Notes: a model not told the origin generated them from the sequence alone. Positions 16,743 to 26,599 are shown, counted from the stretch's first letter. The stretch: DNA of 64,000 nt from Paeniglutamicibacter sulfureus (GCF_039535115.1 NZ_BAAAWO010000001.1:2542001-2606000); one strand, 5' to 3'. A program made the numbers and translations.

Positions 16743-17771
16743 TTAGACTCCGGCGTAGGAGTGCAGTCCGTTGAAGTAGAGGTTCACGACGGTGAAATTG
16801 AAGACCAGGCAGAGGTAACCGATGATGCTCAGCCAGGCCGAGCGTGCGCCGGTCCAGCCGCCGGTTGCCCGGGCGTGCAGGTAGCCGGCGTAGACGACCC
16901 AGATCACGAAGGTCCAGACTTCCTTGGTGTCCCAGCCCCAGTAGCGGCCCCAGGCGGCCTCGGCCCAAATGGCACCGGCTATCAAGGTGAAGGTCCACAT
17001 CACGAAGGCGACCGCGTTGATGCGGTAGGCGAAGTTTTCCAAGGGAGCCGCGCCGGGGACCAGGCGCATGAACGGCATCTTGTCCTTCCTTCCGGCGGCC
17101 AGGGCATCCATGCGCGTGTGCTGGAGCAGCTGGAGCACGTTCATCGCAAAGGTGATGGTGAACAGTGCGGAAGCCAAGACCGCGATCGAGACGTGGATGA
17201 TCAGCCAGTAGCTCTGCAGGGCAGGGACAAGGTGGGCAACGGGGGTCGGGAAGCCCATGGTGGCGCCGCACAGCATGACGGTGACCAGGCCGATGACGAA
17301 GGTGCCCATGAAGCGCAGGTCCTTCTTCACCAGCACCAGCATGAACACCAGGGCCACCAGGAAGGAACCGGTGGACAGGAACTCATACATGTTGCCCCAC
17401 GGCACGCGCCCGGTCGCGATAGCGCGGGAGACCACGGCAAAGCCCTGCAGCAGCACGCCCAGCCAGCTCAGCGAGACCGCGACCTTGGCCGCCATCCGCT
17501 TGGCCGAGGCAGCGGTGTAGGTCATGGAATCGTTGACCAAGGCGTTGTCCGGGGTCCCCGAAGGGGGCGGCGCGATGGCTCCGGCAGCAACCAGGACCTT
17601 CTTTTCAGAAACAACCGCCTGTGTGTCGATTTCCTGGATGAGCTTGCTCGACTTCGCAAGGTCCCACGCAAATGCCACGAAGGCGGATGCGTAGACCATC
17701 GCGGCGAGCAACATGAACAGGTCGCTGTACTGCCCCAGGGCCACGTTGATCGTGGGCATGTCGTTTTCCAT
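16743..17771 (-). CDS. ccsB: Cytochrome c biogenesis protein CcsB (CcsA family)
   Basis: A 342-residue polytopic membrane protein. The heme-handling Trp-rich WWD-type motif WGRYWGWDTKE starts at residue 274, and conserved His residues lie in external loops. With ResB it forms the System II synthase that moves heme outward and attaches it to CXXCH of c-type apocytochromes. I start it at the ATG at 17771, after AGGAGAACCT and 8 bp from the resB stop. It is last in the tlpA-ccdA-resB-ccsB operon. Confidence 0.92.
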   Translation of the reverse strand: MENDMPTINVALGQYSDLFMLLAAMVYASAFVAFAWDLAKSSKLIQEIDTQAVVSEKKVLVAAGAIAPPPSGTPDNALVNDSMTYTAASAKRMAAKVAVSLSWLGVLLQGFAVVSRAIATGRVPWGNMYEFLSTGSFLVALVFMLVLVKKDLRFMGTFVIGLVTVMLCGATMGFPTPVAHLVPALQSYWLIIHVSIAVLASALFTITFAMNVLQLLQHTRMDALAAGRKDKMPFMRLVPGAAPLENFAYRINAVAFVMWTFTLIAGAIWAEAAWGRYWGWDTKEVWTFVIWVVYAGYLHARATGGWTGARSAWLSIIGYLCLVFNFTVVNLYFNGLHSYAGV

Positions 17772-17779
17772 AGGTTCTC

Positions 17780-19399
17780 CTAGACTCCGGCCCGCTGAAC
17801 GGCGGGCCACTGCTGTTCAAGAAGCTTGCGCAGCTCCTTGGCTTCGGACTCAAGCCCGTGGTCTTCGCCACGGGCCAGCAATCCGTATTCGATGACCCGC
17901 TCTTCACGGCCCGAGCCGTCAACGGAGGTCTTGATTCTCACCCAGGCCCGGCGGCGCGGGGTAAAGAGCGAGATGCCCAGGCCCAGCAGTGAAAGGGCCG
18001 CAAAGACCGCCACGGGGCGCTTGCTCGGGTCGTAGGCGATGTCCACGCCGATGAAGCGCTTGAGCCCGTCAAAGGAAATGCTTCCCTTGCCGTCGGGCAA
18101 TTCGTAGGTCTGCCCGGCGCCCAGCACGATGCCTCCGGCCTCAAGGTCTCTGTTGTTCAGCTCCGTAAGCTGGTCGGTTTCCAGCACGTAGACGTTTTGC
18201 GGATTGCCGTCGTCCAGCCCCAGGTCCCCATAGTAGGAATTCAGCTGGAGCTGCGGGTTGATGGCGTTGGGGTCCCCGGAAATGGAGAACCCTGTCTCGT
18301 CGGTCATGGCGGTGGGCAGCAGAAAACCCTGGAAGCCCAGCTGGTCGGGCTTGGCGTCGGGAGCCTTGATGACCATGAGGGAGGTGTACATGCCGTCCTG
18401 GGGCACCGAAACCACCGAGCCGCTGAAGGCAATGTTTCCGTCACCGTCTCGCACGGTGACCACCGGGGTGTACCCGTTGCCGACCAGGTACATGTCCGCG
18501 CCATCGATGCGCAGGGGGTGGTTGACCCGAATCGTTTCCTTTTCGGGTTCGGCATTCGGGTTACGGCGGGTCTCCACCTCGGCGGTGAAGTCGATCGGCT
18601 GGCCGAAATGCGTGGTGGATTCGCGGTCGAAGGTGACGTTGAATTTCTCGAGCTTGACCGAATACGGGTCCAAGGAGTCTTCCTGGAACCAGGTCCCGGG
18701 AGTGAACGCGTCGTAGGACACCAGGGAGTTCACGAAGGTGTCCCCCTCCACCAGGAGCCGCTGCCCGTTGTAGCCGAAGGCCCCTCCGATTCCCACCGAG
18801 GCCAGGAGCCCCACCAAGGAAATGTGGAACAGCAGGTTGCCTATTTCTCGGGTGTACCCGCGTTCCGCACCCACCGACGGGGTCGGGCCCTCGGTACGGG
18901 CTTCGGAGCGGTAGCCGCGCTTTTTCAGGAGCTTCGCGGCCCGCTCGACAATTTCCCCGTCGCTGAGACCAGACTCGGAGGCCGGCTGGATCTGGATCGT
19001 GCCGTTTTGCGGCAGGCGGTTCAGCCGTGAGGGGGTGCGTGGTGGCGGGGTGCGAAGCGCCTGCGCGTGCTTCTTCACGCGGGGCAGGATGCAGCCGATC
19101 AGGGAGATGAACAGCAACAGGTAGATGGCCGAGAACCAGACGGAGGAGTAGACGTCGAAGAGCTGGAAGCGGTCGAGCCATTCGCCGGTGGTCGGCTTGT
19201 TGGTCAGGTAGGTGGTCACCTGCTCCGGGTTGACCGAGCGCTGGGGAAAGAGTGAACCGGGCACCGCGGCCACGGCCAGGAGCAGCAGCAGGAAGAGCGC
19301 GGTGCGCATGCTGGTGAGCTGGGTCCAGGTCCAGCGCAGCATGCCAACGAATCCAAGGGCCGGGACAACTACATCTTTTTTCATGTCTTTTTTCGCCAT
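17780..19399 (-). CDS. resB: Cytochrome c biogenesis protein ResB
   Basis: A 539-residue ResB-family protein with transmembrane segments near residues 30-50, 85-105 and 185-205, a large extracytoplasmic domain, and a last membrane helix near residue 460. It is the partner of CcsB in System II cytochrome c assembly. Its ATG shares one base with the ccdA stop (TAATG), indicating coupled translation. Confidence 0.92.
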   Translation of the reverse strand: MAKKDMKKDVVVPALGFVGMLRWTWTQLTSMRTALFLLLLLAVAAVPGSLFPQRSVNPEQVTTYLTNKPTTGEWLDRFQLFDVYSSVWFSAIYLLLFISLIGCILPRVKKHAQALRTPPPRTPSRLNRLPQNGTIQIQPASESGLSDGEIVERAAKLLKKRGYRSEARTEGPTPSVGAERGYTREIGNLLFHISLVGLLASVGIGGAFGYNGQRLLVEGDTFVNSLVSYDAFTPGTWFQEDSLDPYSVKLEKFNVTFDRESTTHFGQPIDFTAEVETRRNPNAEPEKETIRVNHPLRIDGADMYLVGNGYTPVVTVRDGDGNIAFSGSVVSVPQDGMYTSLMVIKAPDAKPDQLGFQGFLLPTAMTDETGFSISGDPNAINPQLQLNSYYGDLGLDDGNPQNVYVLETDQLTELNNRDLEAGGIVLGAGQTYELPDGKGSISFDGLKRFIGVDIAYDPSKRPVAVFAALSLLGLGISLFTPRRRAWVRIKTSVDGSGREERVIEYGLLARGEDHGLESEAKELRKLLEQQWPAVQRAGV

Positions 19400-20193
19400 T
19401 AGATGGGCAACCTGACCTCATTGGTGAACCAATCCTGCAATTGCGTGACCCAAAAGCCCCACAGGCCGGTGGCCATCAGGATTCCCAGAAGGATCAACAT
19501 GCCGCCGCCGAAGCGCATGATCGCCAGCTGGTGCCGGCGGAAGAATTGCATGGCACCCATGCCGCGGCGGATCGCCAGGGCGATGAAGAGGAACGGCAGT
19601 CCCAATCCCATGCAGTAGAAGAAGGTCAGCAGGGCTCCCTTGGCAACGTTGGCGTCGGGGCCACTGCTCATGATCAGCACGGCGGCAAGCGTCGGCCCGA
19701 TGCAGGGTGCCCATCCGAGTCCGAAAGTGACACCCAATACCGGTGCACCCCACAGCCCGGCGGGGGGTTTGCGGTGGATCTTGGCTTCGCGTTGCATGAA
19801 GGAGAATCCGCCCATGAACACGATGCCCATAAAAATCACGACCAGGCCCAGCACTTGGGTGACCCACGATCCCTTGTAGATCATCCAGCCGGCGATTTGT
19901 GAGAAGACGACTCCGGCCAGCATGAAGACCGCGGTGAAGCCGAGGATGAACAGCCCGATGCCGGCGGCCATGCGGCCGCGTTTTTGCTCGGCGAGGTCGG
20001 CGCCGGAGAGACCGGTGACGTATCCGAGGTAGCCGGGCACCAGGGGCAGCACGCAGGGGGACAGGAAGGACACGAGGCCTGCCAGGATGGCCACGGGCAC
20101 TGCAAGTAGCAGCGATCCGTCCTGGACGATTTCGGCAAACGGGTTTCCTTGGGCCGGCAGCATGAGGGCTCCGGCCAGTACGGGGCTGATCAC
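19399..20193 (-). CDS. ccdA: Thiol-disulfide transporter CcdA
   Basis: A 264-residue membrane protein with six hydrophobic helices. The two conserved Cys of the CcdA/DsbD family appear in FLSPCVLPLVPGY and GWAPCIGPTLAAVL. It passes electrons across the membrane to the extracytoplasmic thioredoxin TlpA, which keeps the apocytochrome CXXCH reduced. It overlaps the tlpA stop by 4 bp at its start and resB by 1 bp at its end. Confidence 0.93.
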   Translation of the reverse strand: MISPVLAGALMLPAQGNPFAEIVQDGSLLLAVPVAILAGLVSFLSPCVLPLVPGYLGYVTGLSGADLAEQKRGRMAAGIGLFILGFTAVFMLAGVVFSQIAGWMIYKGSWVTQVLGLVVIFMGIVFMGGFSFMQREAKIHRKPPAGLWGAPVLGVTFGLGWAPCIGPTLAAVLIMSSGPDANVAKGALLTFFYCMGLGLPFLFIALAIRRGMGAMQFFRRHQLAIMRFGGGMLILLGILMATGLWGFWVTQLQDWFTNEVRLPI

Positions 20194-20816
20194 AACGACT
20201 CGGTGAGTGCCGTGTTGATTAGTGCCTTGAGCGTCGGCTTTTCGGCGACGCCCAGGATCCGCGCGGAGACCCGTCCCTGCTTGTCCAGCACCAAGGTGGT
20301 GGGCACGGCCTTGAGCGGGACGTACTTGGTCATGGCCAGCTGGATGGCGCCCTGGGTGTCCTGGATGGAGGGGTAGGGGATGCCGAAGGTGCGCTCGAAG
20401 GCCTCGGCCGCTTCCTTTTCGTCACGCACGTTGACGCCGACGAATCCGACCTGTCCTTCGAACTCCTTGCTGAGTTCAACCATGTGCGGCGCCTCGATGC
20501 GGCACGGTGCGCATGCGGCGTACCAAAAGTTCAGGACCGTTGCCTGCCCGGCCCAGGTACTCGAGTCGATCTTGGTTCCGTCATAGGCCACCGCATTGAT
20601 CTCGACCGGTGCCGTGCGCGAGGCGGGACCGTATTCCTGGACTGACCCGTCGCCGGCAATGTAGTTCTTGTTGTTTCCTTCGCGGGCCTGCTTGGCCAGG
20701 GGGTCTTCGTCGCCGACGCATGCGGCCAGCGGCAGCACGGCCGCTCCAAGCATGGCGGCGCGCAAGAATGTACGTCGGCCCAAGCGCTGTGCTTGGGACG
20801 AGATGGGATCGGTCAT
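20190..20816 (-). CDS. TlpA/ResA-like thioredoxin lipoprotein
   Basis: A 208-residue extracytoplasmic thioredoxin. The N-terminus has twin arginines (RRTFLRA) and a lipobox LAAC, so it is probably exported and lipid-anchored. The redox site is WYAACAPCRIEAP (CxxC) and the cis-Pro region is VPTTLV. It takes electrons from CcdA for cytochrome c maturation. I choose the ATG at 20816 (TGGAGCTTGAG upstream). The longer frame adds 30 unlikely residues. Confidence 0.9.
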   Translation of the reverse strand: MTDPISSQAQRLGRRTFLRAAMLGAAVLPLAACVGDEDPLAKQAREGNNKNYIAGDGSVQEYGPASRTAPVEINAVAYDGTKIDSSTWAGQATVLNFWYAACAPCRIEAPHMVELSKEFEGQVGFVGVNVRDEKEAAEAFERTFGIPYPSIQDTQGAIQLAMTKYVPLKAVPTTLVLDKQGRVSARILGVAEKPTLKALINTALTESL

Positions 20817-21016
20817 GATCTCAAGCTCCAGGGATGTTCGCAGCGTTGGACAAGAGGTCCACGCCGGGTTATGTATAGCGGACGGCGCCCGGACTTTCAT
20901 CTTCAAAGTCCGGGCTAGTCACGGAGGTGAGAGTGCATTCGCGTTTCCGCGGGTTGTGCCACAGGGTCTTGCCCTCGGCCGAGCGGCGTGTCACCCAGAG
21001 GGGCAGCCGGTGGCCA

Positions 21017-21399
21017 TCATTCGTTCAATCTGGTCCCGGCAAGGGCTCCCCCCAGGATGGACGAAATGGGTTTGCGACGTAGGACCCTCAGTCGGTCCTG
21101 GAACAGGGACAAGCCCTCGAAACGGTTCGCCGCCTCGGTGATTCGCTCATCCGTGGCAAGGTCCAGGAGCGGGGCGCTAAAGGCGGGCTTCGCCGTTTTC
21201 CGAACCCGTACAAGCTGGGACGAGACCACGTGGGTGATGTGGCGTCCGGCTCATGCTCTCCGGTGCAGAAATCTGCCGTCCGAACGGCCCTTTGATGGCC
21301 TAGAGCGGAAAGGTGGAACTTCGCCGATCGACCACAGAGGACCCAGTCCGGATTATGAACTCCGCCATGACGCAGCAGGTGAACGGTGGCAATCGACAT
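21017..21399 (-). pseudogene. Frameshifted, truncated histidine phosphatase (phosphoglycerate-mutase family)
   Basis: The first frame starts at 21399 and gives MSIATVHLLRHGGVHNPDW, including the RHG motif of the histidine phosphatase superfamily. After about residue 55 it loses similarity. A second frame covering about 21240-21017 continues the family pattern with VVSSQLVRVRKTA, then ATDERITEAANRFEG. The gene thus appears broken by a frameshift and lacks its C-terminal third. In related actinobacteria this phosphatase gene normally heads the tlpA-ccdA-resB-ccsB operon (from general knowledge), so position and sequence agree. Confidence 0.7.
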
Positions 21400-21755
21400 G
21401 GCCCAAGTATCTCAAATCCTTGTTCAACAACCTAAACCAAGATAATGGCCATGACCCGGCGCCCAGGAACCGCAACGATGGCACCGCCAGCCCGTTGTCC
21501 CCGTGGCGGCATGTCCCCAGAAATATGTCTGTTCCGAGCAGCAGTATTCGTCCAGCGCCCCGCACGTTTGCCGTTTTGCGCACGAACTATTGTAAAATGT
21601 TTCAGAGTTTAGTATAAGCAATCTTTTGCTGGCTGTGGTGGGGCCGTTGGTAGTCGCTGCAGCCCCTCTCCCGCAGTCGACAACTATCGTGGAACCGGAA
21701 GCACGTTGTGGCATTAGGGCCGGTTCGATAAGAATTTCAGGGAAGTGAGTACTCC
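21400..21755. other. Intergenic stretch upstream of the copper region
   Basis: No gene seen. AT-rich sequence near 21590-21620 (TATTGTAAAATG and TTTAGTATAAGC) may contain the promoter of the DUF6153-like gene. A similar TATCGTAAAATGG lies upstream of its paralogue near 35916. Confidence 0.45.
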
Positions 21756-22205
21756 GTGACGAAATGCCGAGCATTCTTGGCTCTGGCGTTTCAACCTGCT
21801 TTCATTCTGGTTGCGCTGGCTTTGGGCCTGCTCGGCATGCACGTTCTCGGCGTGGACCATCAGGTACCCAATGCCGCGTATGGTTCCAGTGTCGCGGTCA
21901 ACGAGCAGGACAACGGAACAGGTTATTCCCAACCCACGACCGCATGGCCAGTGGTAGCGCATCACATTCCGGTCGAAGATTCCCAGGCTTCCCTTGCCGG
22001 GAGCTCCTTGAGCGGTATGGAATCGACCCTGATCGGCATGTGTGTCCTTGCTCTATCCTTGGGCGGAATGTTCTCACACCTTCTCACCCGGGCGTTTCAA
22101 CCTGTCCCCGGGAGGGGGCTGGCCGCCCCGCCCGCTCTTTGGCTCCGCCGAATCCGTTCGCGTGTAACCCCTTCGCTGGTTCAGCTTTCGATCAGCCGCA
22201 CGTAA
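21756..22205 (+). CDS. DUF6153-like small membrane protein, copy 1
   Basis: A 149-residue protein starting at GTG. It has a first hydrophobic helix containing ALGLLGMHVLGVDH (about residues 21-35), a His-containing loop, a second helix (LIGMCVLALSLGGMFSH) and a conserved tail ending PSLVQLSISRT. The family name is recalled, not searched. Met/His residues at the membrane edge and the neighbourhood of copper genes suggest a copper-related envelope role; function is not established. Its paralogue at 36151 shares the layout and tail. Confidence 0.75.
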   Translation: MTKCRAFLALAFQPAFILVALALGLLGMHVLGVDHQVPNAAYGSSVAVNEQDNGTGYSQPTTAWPVVAHHIPVEDSQASLAGSSLSGMESTLIGMCVLALSLGGMFSHLLTRAFQPVPGRGLAAPPALWLRRIRSRVTPSLVQLSISRT

Positions 22206-22658
22206 AAAGGGGATAGGCCCAGCCCACGCTGAGGATACAATCCTCCAGCGAGGGAGCATGCCTCTATTGCCGGCAAGACGCCACCTTCAAGGGGGAGAGA
22301 CTGTCCCCTCGAGGGTGGGCCGGCATGGACCGTGCCGATCTCGCAAAACACCACAGGTTCGTTCAGGGACCGGTGTCAGTGGGCACGAAGAACGGGTTTG
22401 ATGCCACCCGGGGGACCGCCGAGGGTGCCATGCCGGAGTCCACGATCCCTGGCCTTCGCTGCGCCAAGCGTGGCGTCATGGCATTAGATTTCAGGCGCTT
22501 CCCGAATCTACGAAGCGCTCACCCAGCAGCCTCGGCCTGCCGAAAGACGGTGTTCGTCGACGGCACGCTGCAATCATGCATAAACCGGGTGCCCCTTGGG
22601 ACCCCGGCCTTCACACATGCAGGCTTGCTCCTTTTATCGATGTTATTTATGGAGATCC
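22206..22658. other. Leader stretch before the beta-propeller gene
   Basis: No gene seen. It contains the hairpin at 22268-22325. Fragments such as CGGCACGCTGC-ATCAT recur in the corresponding spot upstream of the paralogue (about 36998-37020), showing that this noncoding part belongs to the duplicated module. Confidence 0.5.
22268..22325. repeat. Long hairpin TGCCGGC...GCCGGCA
   Basis: The outer 7-bp arms are perfect. The inner arms CCACCTTCAAGGGG/CCCCTCGAGGGTGG pair at 12 of 14 positions plus G-U pairs. No T-run follows. It lies 63 bp after the DUF6153-like gene and may be a terminator or a processing hairpin. Confidence 0.5.
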
Positions 22659-23531
22659 ATGCCTTTCCCCACTCGTATTTTTCGCCAGTCCCGCATCTGG
22701 CCCGCCACGGCAATTGCCTTACTCGCCACCCTGGGACTTGCCGCGTGCGGTGCAACCCCAGATTCGAATGCCGGCGAACAGCCACCGGCCAATCCGTTTG
22801 GCCATATCCATGCCATCAGCATCGAGGAAACAACACAACGGGTCCTGCTCGCAACCCACAACGGCCTCTTCGACGCCACCGAGACCGTTCCAAGGAAAAT
22901 CGGCCCCACCATCGACCTGATGGGATTCGCTGCCTCATCGAACGGGACCTTCTATGCTTCCGGGCATCCCGGTCCAGGTATTGATCTGCCCAATCCCCTG
23001 GGCCTGATGAAATCGACCGATGGCGGGGAATCGTGGATCCCGGTCTCCTTGCAGGGGTCATCCGATTTTCATGCCATGACCGTGACCAGTGACCAAATTG
23101 TTGGATTCGACGGGATTCTTCGGTCGACGGTGGACGGCAAGGAATGGTCGGACGCCGGGCCGATGTCACCTTCCCCGTATGCGTTGGTGGGAAGCCCCGA
23201 TAATACCGTCGTGTTGGCCACCACCGAGGACGGAGTATGGAGATCCGTTGACAGTGGAGATACCTGGGAGACTCCAGATGGGGGGCCGAGGCTTCTCACG
23301 GCCGCATTTGCTGATCCGATGACCGTCGTGGGCGTAACACCCGAGGGAAGCGTGTATCTCAGCGACGATGCCGGCCTTTCCTGGGCCTCAATCAAAGCCG
23401 AAGTGGGCCAGCCATCTACCATGGGCGCCACCCGAACCGCGGATGGAAACATTTCCGTCTGGATGGCCATGGAAGGTGGCTTGGTCAAGTACACCTATGA
23501 CGGCACCACCTTCACCGAGGAAACCCCATGA
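22659..23531 (+). CDS. Beta-propeller (BNR/F510_1955-type) lipoprotein, copy 1
   Basis: A 290-residue lipoprotein. The lipobox is LGLAACGA at about residues 24-31. The mature part is a beta-propeller with repeated Asp-box-like motifs (STDGGESWIP, SVDSGDTWET, SDDAGLSWAS) and HIHAISIEE. It is of the type annotated as F510_1955 family glycosylhydrolase or sialidase-like, but I see no evidence for a substrate. I start at the ATG at 22659 behind GGAG. Its last 4 bp overlap the GNAT gene start (ATGA), so they are coupled. It is duplicated at 37099. Confidence 0.85.
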   Translation: MPFPTRIFRQSRIWPATAIALLATLGLAACGATPDSNAGEQPPANPFGHIHAISIEETTQRVLLATHNGLFDATETVPRKIGPTIDLMGFAASSNGTFYASGHPGPGIDLPNPLGLMKSTDGGESWIPVSLQGSSDFHAMTVTSDQIVGFDGILRSTVDGKEWSDAGPMSPSPYALVGSPDNTVVLATTEDGVWRSVDSGDTWETPDGGPRLLTAAFADPMTVVGVTPEGSVYLSDDAGLSWASIKAEVGQPSTMGATRTADGNISVWMAMEGGLVKYTYDGTTFTEETP

Positions 23532-24211
23532 GCCAGAAACCTCCGAAATTTCCCAGCACCCGGTCTCTGGTGGTCGTCAGGGAAGCCACGGAAGAAGACT
23601 TGCGTTTGATGGCTTCCGACGTGATCCGGTATCTGCCCGAGGGGCTGTTCCCACGACTGGGAAAACGCTTCGTCCGGCGTTGGATGAAAACCTTTCTGAC
23701 CGAACAATACGGGGTGGCCCTGGTCGCGGTAACCAAGGATGCCCCGCGGCAGCAAGTGGGTTTCCTGGTCGGTTCAACCAACCAAATCCACCACGTCGCC
23801 GACGTCCTGCACCAGCACAAGTGGGGTCTCCTGTTCTCGGGACTGGCGGCTCTTTCCATCCGGCCGCGGGTACTTCTCCACTTTCTGCGCACCCGGGCCC
23901 GACCGTACCTGCGCCGCCTCCTGGGGCGCACGAACGGCCCGGTTGCCGGGGCCAACCCCCGTCCGGCAACGGCCGTGATCACCTCGCTCGTGGTCCTGCC
24001 CACCCTGCGGGGCGGGGGCATCGGAAGGCTTCTCGTGGAGGAATTCCTCAACCGTGCCGTGGCGGACCGGGCATCCCTGGCCGAGCTTGTCACCGCGGCA
24101 GGGGCAGCAGGGGCAGGGGCGTTCTATAAGAAGCTGGGCTGGACATGCGTTGGGGAACGCCATTCCAAGGACGGGGCACCCATCCACACCTACCAACGTT
24201 CCCTGCCGTAG
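23528..24211 (+). CDS. GNAT-family N-acetyltransferase, copy 1
   Basis: A 227-residue acyltransferase. The GNAT core is recognisable by VITSLVVLPTLRGGGIGRLLVEEF (beta4 and the acetyl-CoA loop RGGGIG, about residues 155-178) and the C-terminal GAGAFYKKLGW. An Arg-rich middle insert (residues 105-145) is unusual. The substrate is unknown. Tight coupling to the propeller lipoprotein in both copies of the module suggests they act together. Confidence 0.85.
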   Translation: MSQKPPKFPSTRSLVVVREATEEDLRLMASDVIRYLPEGLFPRLGKRFVRRWMKTFLTEQYGVALVAVTKDAPRQQVGFLVGSTNQIHHVADVLHQHKWGLLFSGLAALSIRPRVLLHFLRTRARPYLRRLLGRTNGPVAGANPRPATAVITSLVVLPTLRGGGIGRLLVEEFLNRAVADRASLAELVTAAGAAGAGAFYKKLGWTCVGERHSKDGAPIHTYQRSLP

Positions 24212-24311
24212 AAGATGTGGGTGGCAACGCAGGGCCCCGGCCAAGCGATGTTCTACGGCACAGGACTCCTGCCCGAGCCAAGACCTCCGGGACGACCATC
24301 ACTTGAACAAA

Positions 24312-24330
24312 CATACCCCATAGGGGTATG
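24312..24330 (+). promoter_or_regulatory. CsoR-type operator before the CopB gene
   Basis: CATACCCC, 3-nt centre, GGGGTATG: a perfect 8-bp inverted repeat of the same type as the csoR sites at 8989-9030. It lies about 85 bp before the ATPase start codon, so CsoR probably controls the ATPase. Confidence 0.82.
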
Positions 24331-24415
24331 TTTGGGGTGTTGTCAGTGAAGCCTCACATGTCAGTCATCGGCAGTCCAGCCGCCGAGGCCGTTCGGTACC
24401 CAACGAAGGAGAATC

Positions 24416-26512
24416 ATGGAAGAGCACAACCACGGGCACGTGCGTCAGGATTCGGTGCCGGGCATGGACCACGCGGCCATGGGTCACGGCGAGATGGATC
24501 ATGATGACCACGCGGTCCACACCCAGGGCCAGCATGCCGGACACAGCACCGCCATGTTCAAGAACCGGTTCTGGTTGACCTTGGCGCTGTCGGTTCCGGT
24601 GGTGTACTTCAGCCCCATGGTCGGGCACCTGCTGGGATACGTTCCGCCGCAATTTCCCGGCGCACCATGGATTGCCCCGATCTTGGGCACTGTCATCTTC
24701 TTCTATGGCGGCCAGCCGTTCCTCAGGGGCGGTTGGCAGGAGATCAAGGCCCGGCAGCCGGGCATGATGCTGCTGATTTCCATGGCCATCACCGTGGCGT
24801 TCATCGCCTCCTGGGTGACAAGCCTGGGCCTGGGCGGTTTTGACCTGGATTTCTGGTGGGAACTGGCCCTGCTGGTGGCCATCATGCTGCTGGGGCACTG
24901 GATCGAAATGCGGGCATTGGGTTCGGCCCGCGGCGCCCTGGACGCGCTGGCGGCGCTGCTCCCCGATGAGGCCGAGCGGGTCATCGACGGCGGCACCGAA
25001 ACCATCAGCATCACCGAATTGGTTGCAGGGGATGTGGTCCTAGTGCGCTCGGGCGCGCGGATGCCTGCCGACGGCGTGATCACCGAGGGTTTTGCCGAGG
25101 TGGATGAGTCGATGATCACCGGGGAGTCAAAAACCGTCCCCCGCACCGTTGGGGACCCCGTGGTGGCAGGGACCGTTGCCACCGACAGCTCCCTGCGCCT
25201 GAAGGTCTCCGCCGTCGGGGACGACACCGCACTGGCAGGGATCCAGCGACTGGTGGCCGAGGCCCAGTCATCCACCTCCCGGGCCCAGGCGCTGGCAGAC
25301 CGGGCCGCCGCGTTCCTGTTTTACTTTGCCGCCGGCGCCGGCGTCATCACCTTCATCGTCTGGTCGCTGCTGGGCAGCATCCCGGATGCGGTGACCCGCA
25401 CCGTCACGGTCCTGGTCATTGCCTGCCCGCATGCCCTGGGGCTGGCCATCCCGCTGGTGATTGCCATCTCCACGGAGCGGGCCGCCCGGGCGGGCGTGCT
25501 GATCAAGAACCGCATGGCCCTGGAACGGATGCGCACCATCGATGTGGTCTTGTTCGACAAGACCGGCACCCTGACCAAGGGCGAACCGGCACTCACCGAT
25601 GTCGAGGCGATCGATGGCCTGTTGACCGATGACCTCTTGGCCCTTGCCGCCGCCGTCGAATCCGACAGCGAACACCCCGTGGCCCGCGCCATCGTCAACG
25701 CCGCCCAGCTCACGGGTGCACCCGTGCTGACGGCCACGGATTTTCGTTCCATGACCGGCCGCGGGGTCCAGGCGACCGTTGGCGGCTCGGCCCTCGCCGT
25801 CGGCGGGCCCGCCCTGTTGGCGGAACTGAACCTGACCGAGCCCGAGCGCATCGCGATGGCAACAAGAGGTTGGAAGGAGCGGGGCGCCTCGGTGTTGCAC
25901 GTGATTCGCGACGGAGCCGTGATCGGGGCCGTCGCCCTGGAGGACGAGGTCCGGGACGAATCCCGCCAGGCCGTCCAGGCCCTGCAGGACCGCGGCATCA
26001 AGGTCGCCATGATCACCGGGGATGCACGCCAGGTGGCCCAGGCCGTGGCCACCGAACTGCACATTGATGAGGTTTTCGCCGAGGTCCTGCCCCAGGACAA
26101 GGACCAGAAGGTTGCCGAACTGCAGGGCCGCGGGCTCAAGGTGGCCATGGTCGGTGACGGCGTCAACGACGCCCCGGCCCTGGCCCGTGCCGAGGTCGGG
26201 ATCGCGATCGGGGCCGGCACGGACGTTGCCATGGAATCGGCCGGGGTGGTGCTGGCCGGCAACGACCCGAGGGCCGTGCTGTCCATGGTGGATCTCTCCC
26301 ATGCCAGCTACCGGAAAATGTGGCAGAACCTGGTGTGGGCCACCGGCTACAACATCATTTCCGTACCCTTGGCTGCCGGGGTGTTCGCTTTCGCCGGGAT
26401 CGTGCTTTCGCCTGCAGCCGGCGCGGTGCTGATGTCCCTGTCCACCATCGTGGTCGCCCTCAACGCCCAATTGCTGCGCCGGCTTCGGCTCAACCCGGCC
26501 GACGCCCGCTGA
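24416..26512 (+). CDS. copB: Copper-translocating P1B-type ATPase, CopB (CPH) type
   Basis: A 698-residue heavy-metal ATPase. The first 45 residues form a His/Met-rich tail rather than an HMA domain. The ion-path motif is CPH (C337-P338-H339 in VIACPHALG), typical of CopB pumps. The phosphorylation site is DKTGTLTKGE (D381), and TGES and GDGVNDAPAL motifs are present. It exports copper from the cytoplasm. It is preceded by a CsoR-type operator and followed by the third DUF6153-like gene and a DUF305 gene. Confidence 0.95.
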   Translation: MEEHNHGHVRQDSVPGMDHAAMGHGEMDHDDHAVHTQGQHAGHSTAMFKNRFWLTLALSVPVVYFSPMVGHLLGYVPPQFPGAPWIAPILGTVIFFYGGQPFLRGGWQEIKARQPGMMLLISMAITVAFIASWVTSLGLGGFDLDFWWELALLVAIMLLGHWIEMRALGSARGALDALAALLPDEAERVIDGGTETISITELVAGDVVLVRSGARMPADGVITEGFAEVDESMITGESKTVPRTVGDPVVAGTVATDSSLRLKVSAVGDDTALAGIQRLVAEAQSSTSRAQALADRAAAFLFYFAAGAGVITFIVWSLLGSIPDAVTRTVTVLVIACPHALGLAIPLVIAISTERAARAGVLIKNRMALERMRTIDVVLFDKTGTLTKGEPALTDVEAIDGLLTDDLLALAAAVESDSEHPVARAIVNAAQLTGAPVLTATDFRSMTGRGVQATVGGSALAVGGPALLAELNLTEPERIAMATRGWKERGASVLHVIRDGAVIGAVALEDEVRDESRQAVQALQDRGIKVAMITGDARQVAQAVATELHIDEVFAEVLPQDKDQKVAELQGRGLKVAMVGDGVNDAPALARAEVGIAIGAGTDVAMESAGVVLAGNDPRAVLSMVDLSHASYRKMWQNLVWATGYNIISVPLAAGVFAFAGIVLSPAAGAVLMSLSTIVVALNAQLLRRLRLNPADAR

Positions 26513-26599
26513 TACCGGGATCCGAGGATCCACCCAGCCTGCACCCGTAAAATACACAACTAACCAACCACCTCCGGACACCCACAGGAAGGACCCGCC

